5,680 bases of DNA from an uncultured marine group I thaumarchaeote (GTDB taxonomy: Archaea > Thermoproteota > Nitrososphaeria > Nitrososphaerales > Nitrosopumilaceae), in the NCBI GenBank assembly GCA_902512865.1, contig CABXKZ010000027.1:1-5680 (forward strand), given 5' to 3'. Positions 5,500 to 5,680 of this stretch are shown here, in pieces (position 1 is the first letter of the stretch; every line of letters begins with the position of its first letter). A program made the translations under genes and the position numbers. The notes under the pieces are model-generated. The model made no database searches, was not told where the DNA came from, and worked only from the letters and a program-made list of their open reading frames with translations.

Positions 5500-5680
5500 T
5501 AGTATTCTACCAGTGATTCTGATCTATATTCTTTAATCTTTGCTCGTCCATTTAGTTCAAGTAATTCAATGATGAATGCAAATCCTACTACTATGCCATC
5601 AATTTTCTCAATTAACTTGGCTGCAGCTTTTGCAGTACCTCCTGTTGCTAGTAAATCATCACAAATGAGAACTCGTTGTC
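5499..5680 (-). CDS. apt: Adenine phosphoribosyltransferase, C-terminal part
   Basis: Converts adenine and PRPP to AMP. Only the last 59 residues lie in the window; the 5' part runs off the right edge. [15 protein letters not shown] at the start of the visible part is the PRPP-binding motif of type I phosphoribosyltransferases, with its two acidic residues and the TGGT loop. The following [29 protein letters not shown] is typical of Apt. The family is usually about 170-180 residues, so roughly two thirds is missing. The stop TAA shares its last A with the ATG of mtnP (TAATG). The pairing makes chemical sense, since MtnP releases the adenine that Apt salvages. A xanthine- or hypoxanthine-type enzyme cannot be ruled out from this fragment alone, but the neighbour strongly favours adenine. 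Confidence 0.93.
   Translation of the reverse strand, partial: QRVLICDDLLATGGTAKAAAKLIEKIDGIVVGFAFIIELLELNGRAKIKEYRSESLVEY

Overview
The window is AT-rich, densely packed archaeal DNA. Its gene content (DNA topoisomerase VI subunits B and A, an archaeal-type methylthioadenosine phosphorylase next to an adenine phosphoribosyltransferase, and several small proteins I cannot name) and its signals (TATA-like boxes placed for leaderless transcripts, TTG/GTG starts) suggest an ammonia-oxidising archaeon of the Nitrososphaerota (Thaumarchaeota), probably Nitrosopumilus-like. That assignment is inference from protein character and base composition; no search was run.

Layout. Positions 1-2836 (+) hold top6B (5' end outside the window) and top6A, which overlap by 8 bases; a strong Shine-Dalgarno sequence inside top6B serves top6A. 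Together they encode the A2B2 type IIB topoisomerase. Positions 2822-3322 (-) encode a protein with two membrane helices and a cytoplasmic Hsp20-like domain. It converges on top6A, and the two coding ends share a palindrome. A 44-base gap (3323-3366) separates it from a divergent + strand cluster and has a TATA-like box almost exactly at its centre. The + cluster (3367-4711) has four closely spaced genes: a two-helix membrane protein, a TrmB-type winged-helix protein, a cysteine-rich protein that probably binds metal, and a small conserved-looking protein. Positions 4708-5680 (-) hold mtnP and, upstream of it, the 3' end of apt. The two genes are joined by a TAATG stop/start overlap.

How the genes work together. 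Top6A and Top6B form one enzyme. MtnP and Apt form a two-step salvage route: methylthioadenosine is split to adenine and methylthioribose-1-phosphate, and adenine is then converted to AMP. The central divergent block is the least understood part: a membrane Hsp20-like protein on one side and a membrane protein, a regulator-like protein and two unknown small proteins on the other, apparently sharing one promoter region. No stretch over 300 bases lacks a gene. I see no tRNA, rRNA, CRISPR array or insertion sequence.

The main points for a second look are a roughly 100-residue insertion in Top6B between the ATPase and H2TH domains, the symmetric divergent promoter, the membrane-anchored Hsp20-like protein, and two convergent gene pairs that overlap exactly at palindromic stop regions.
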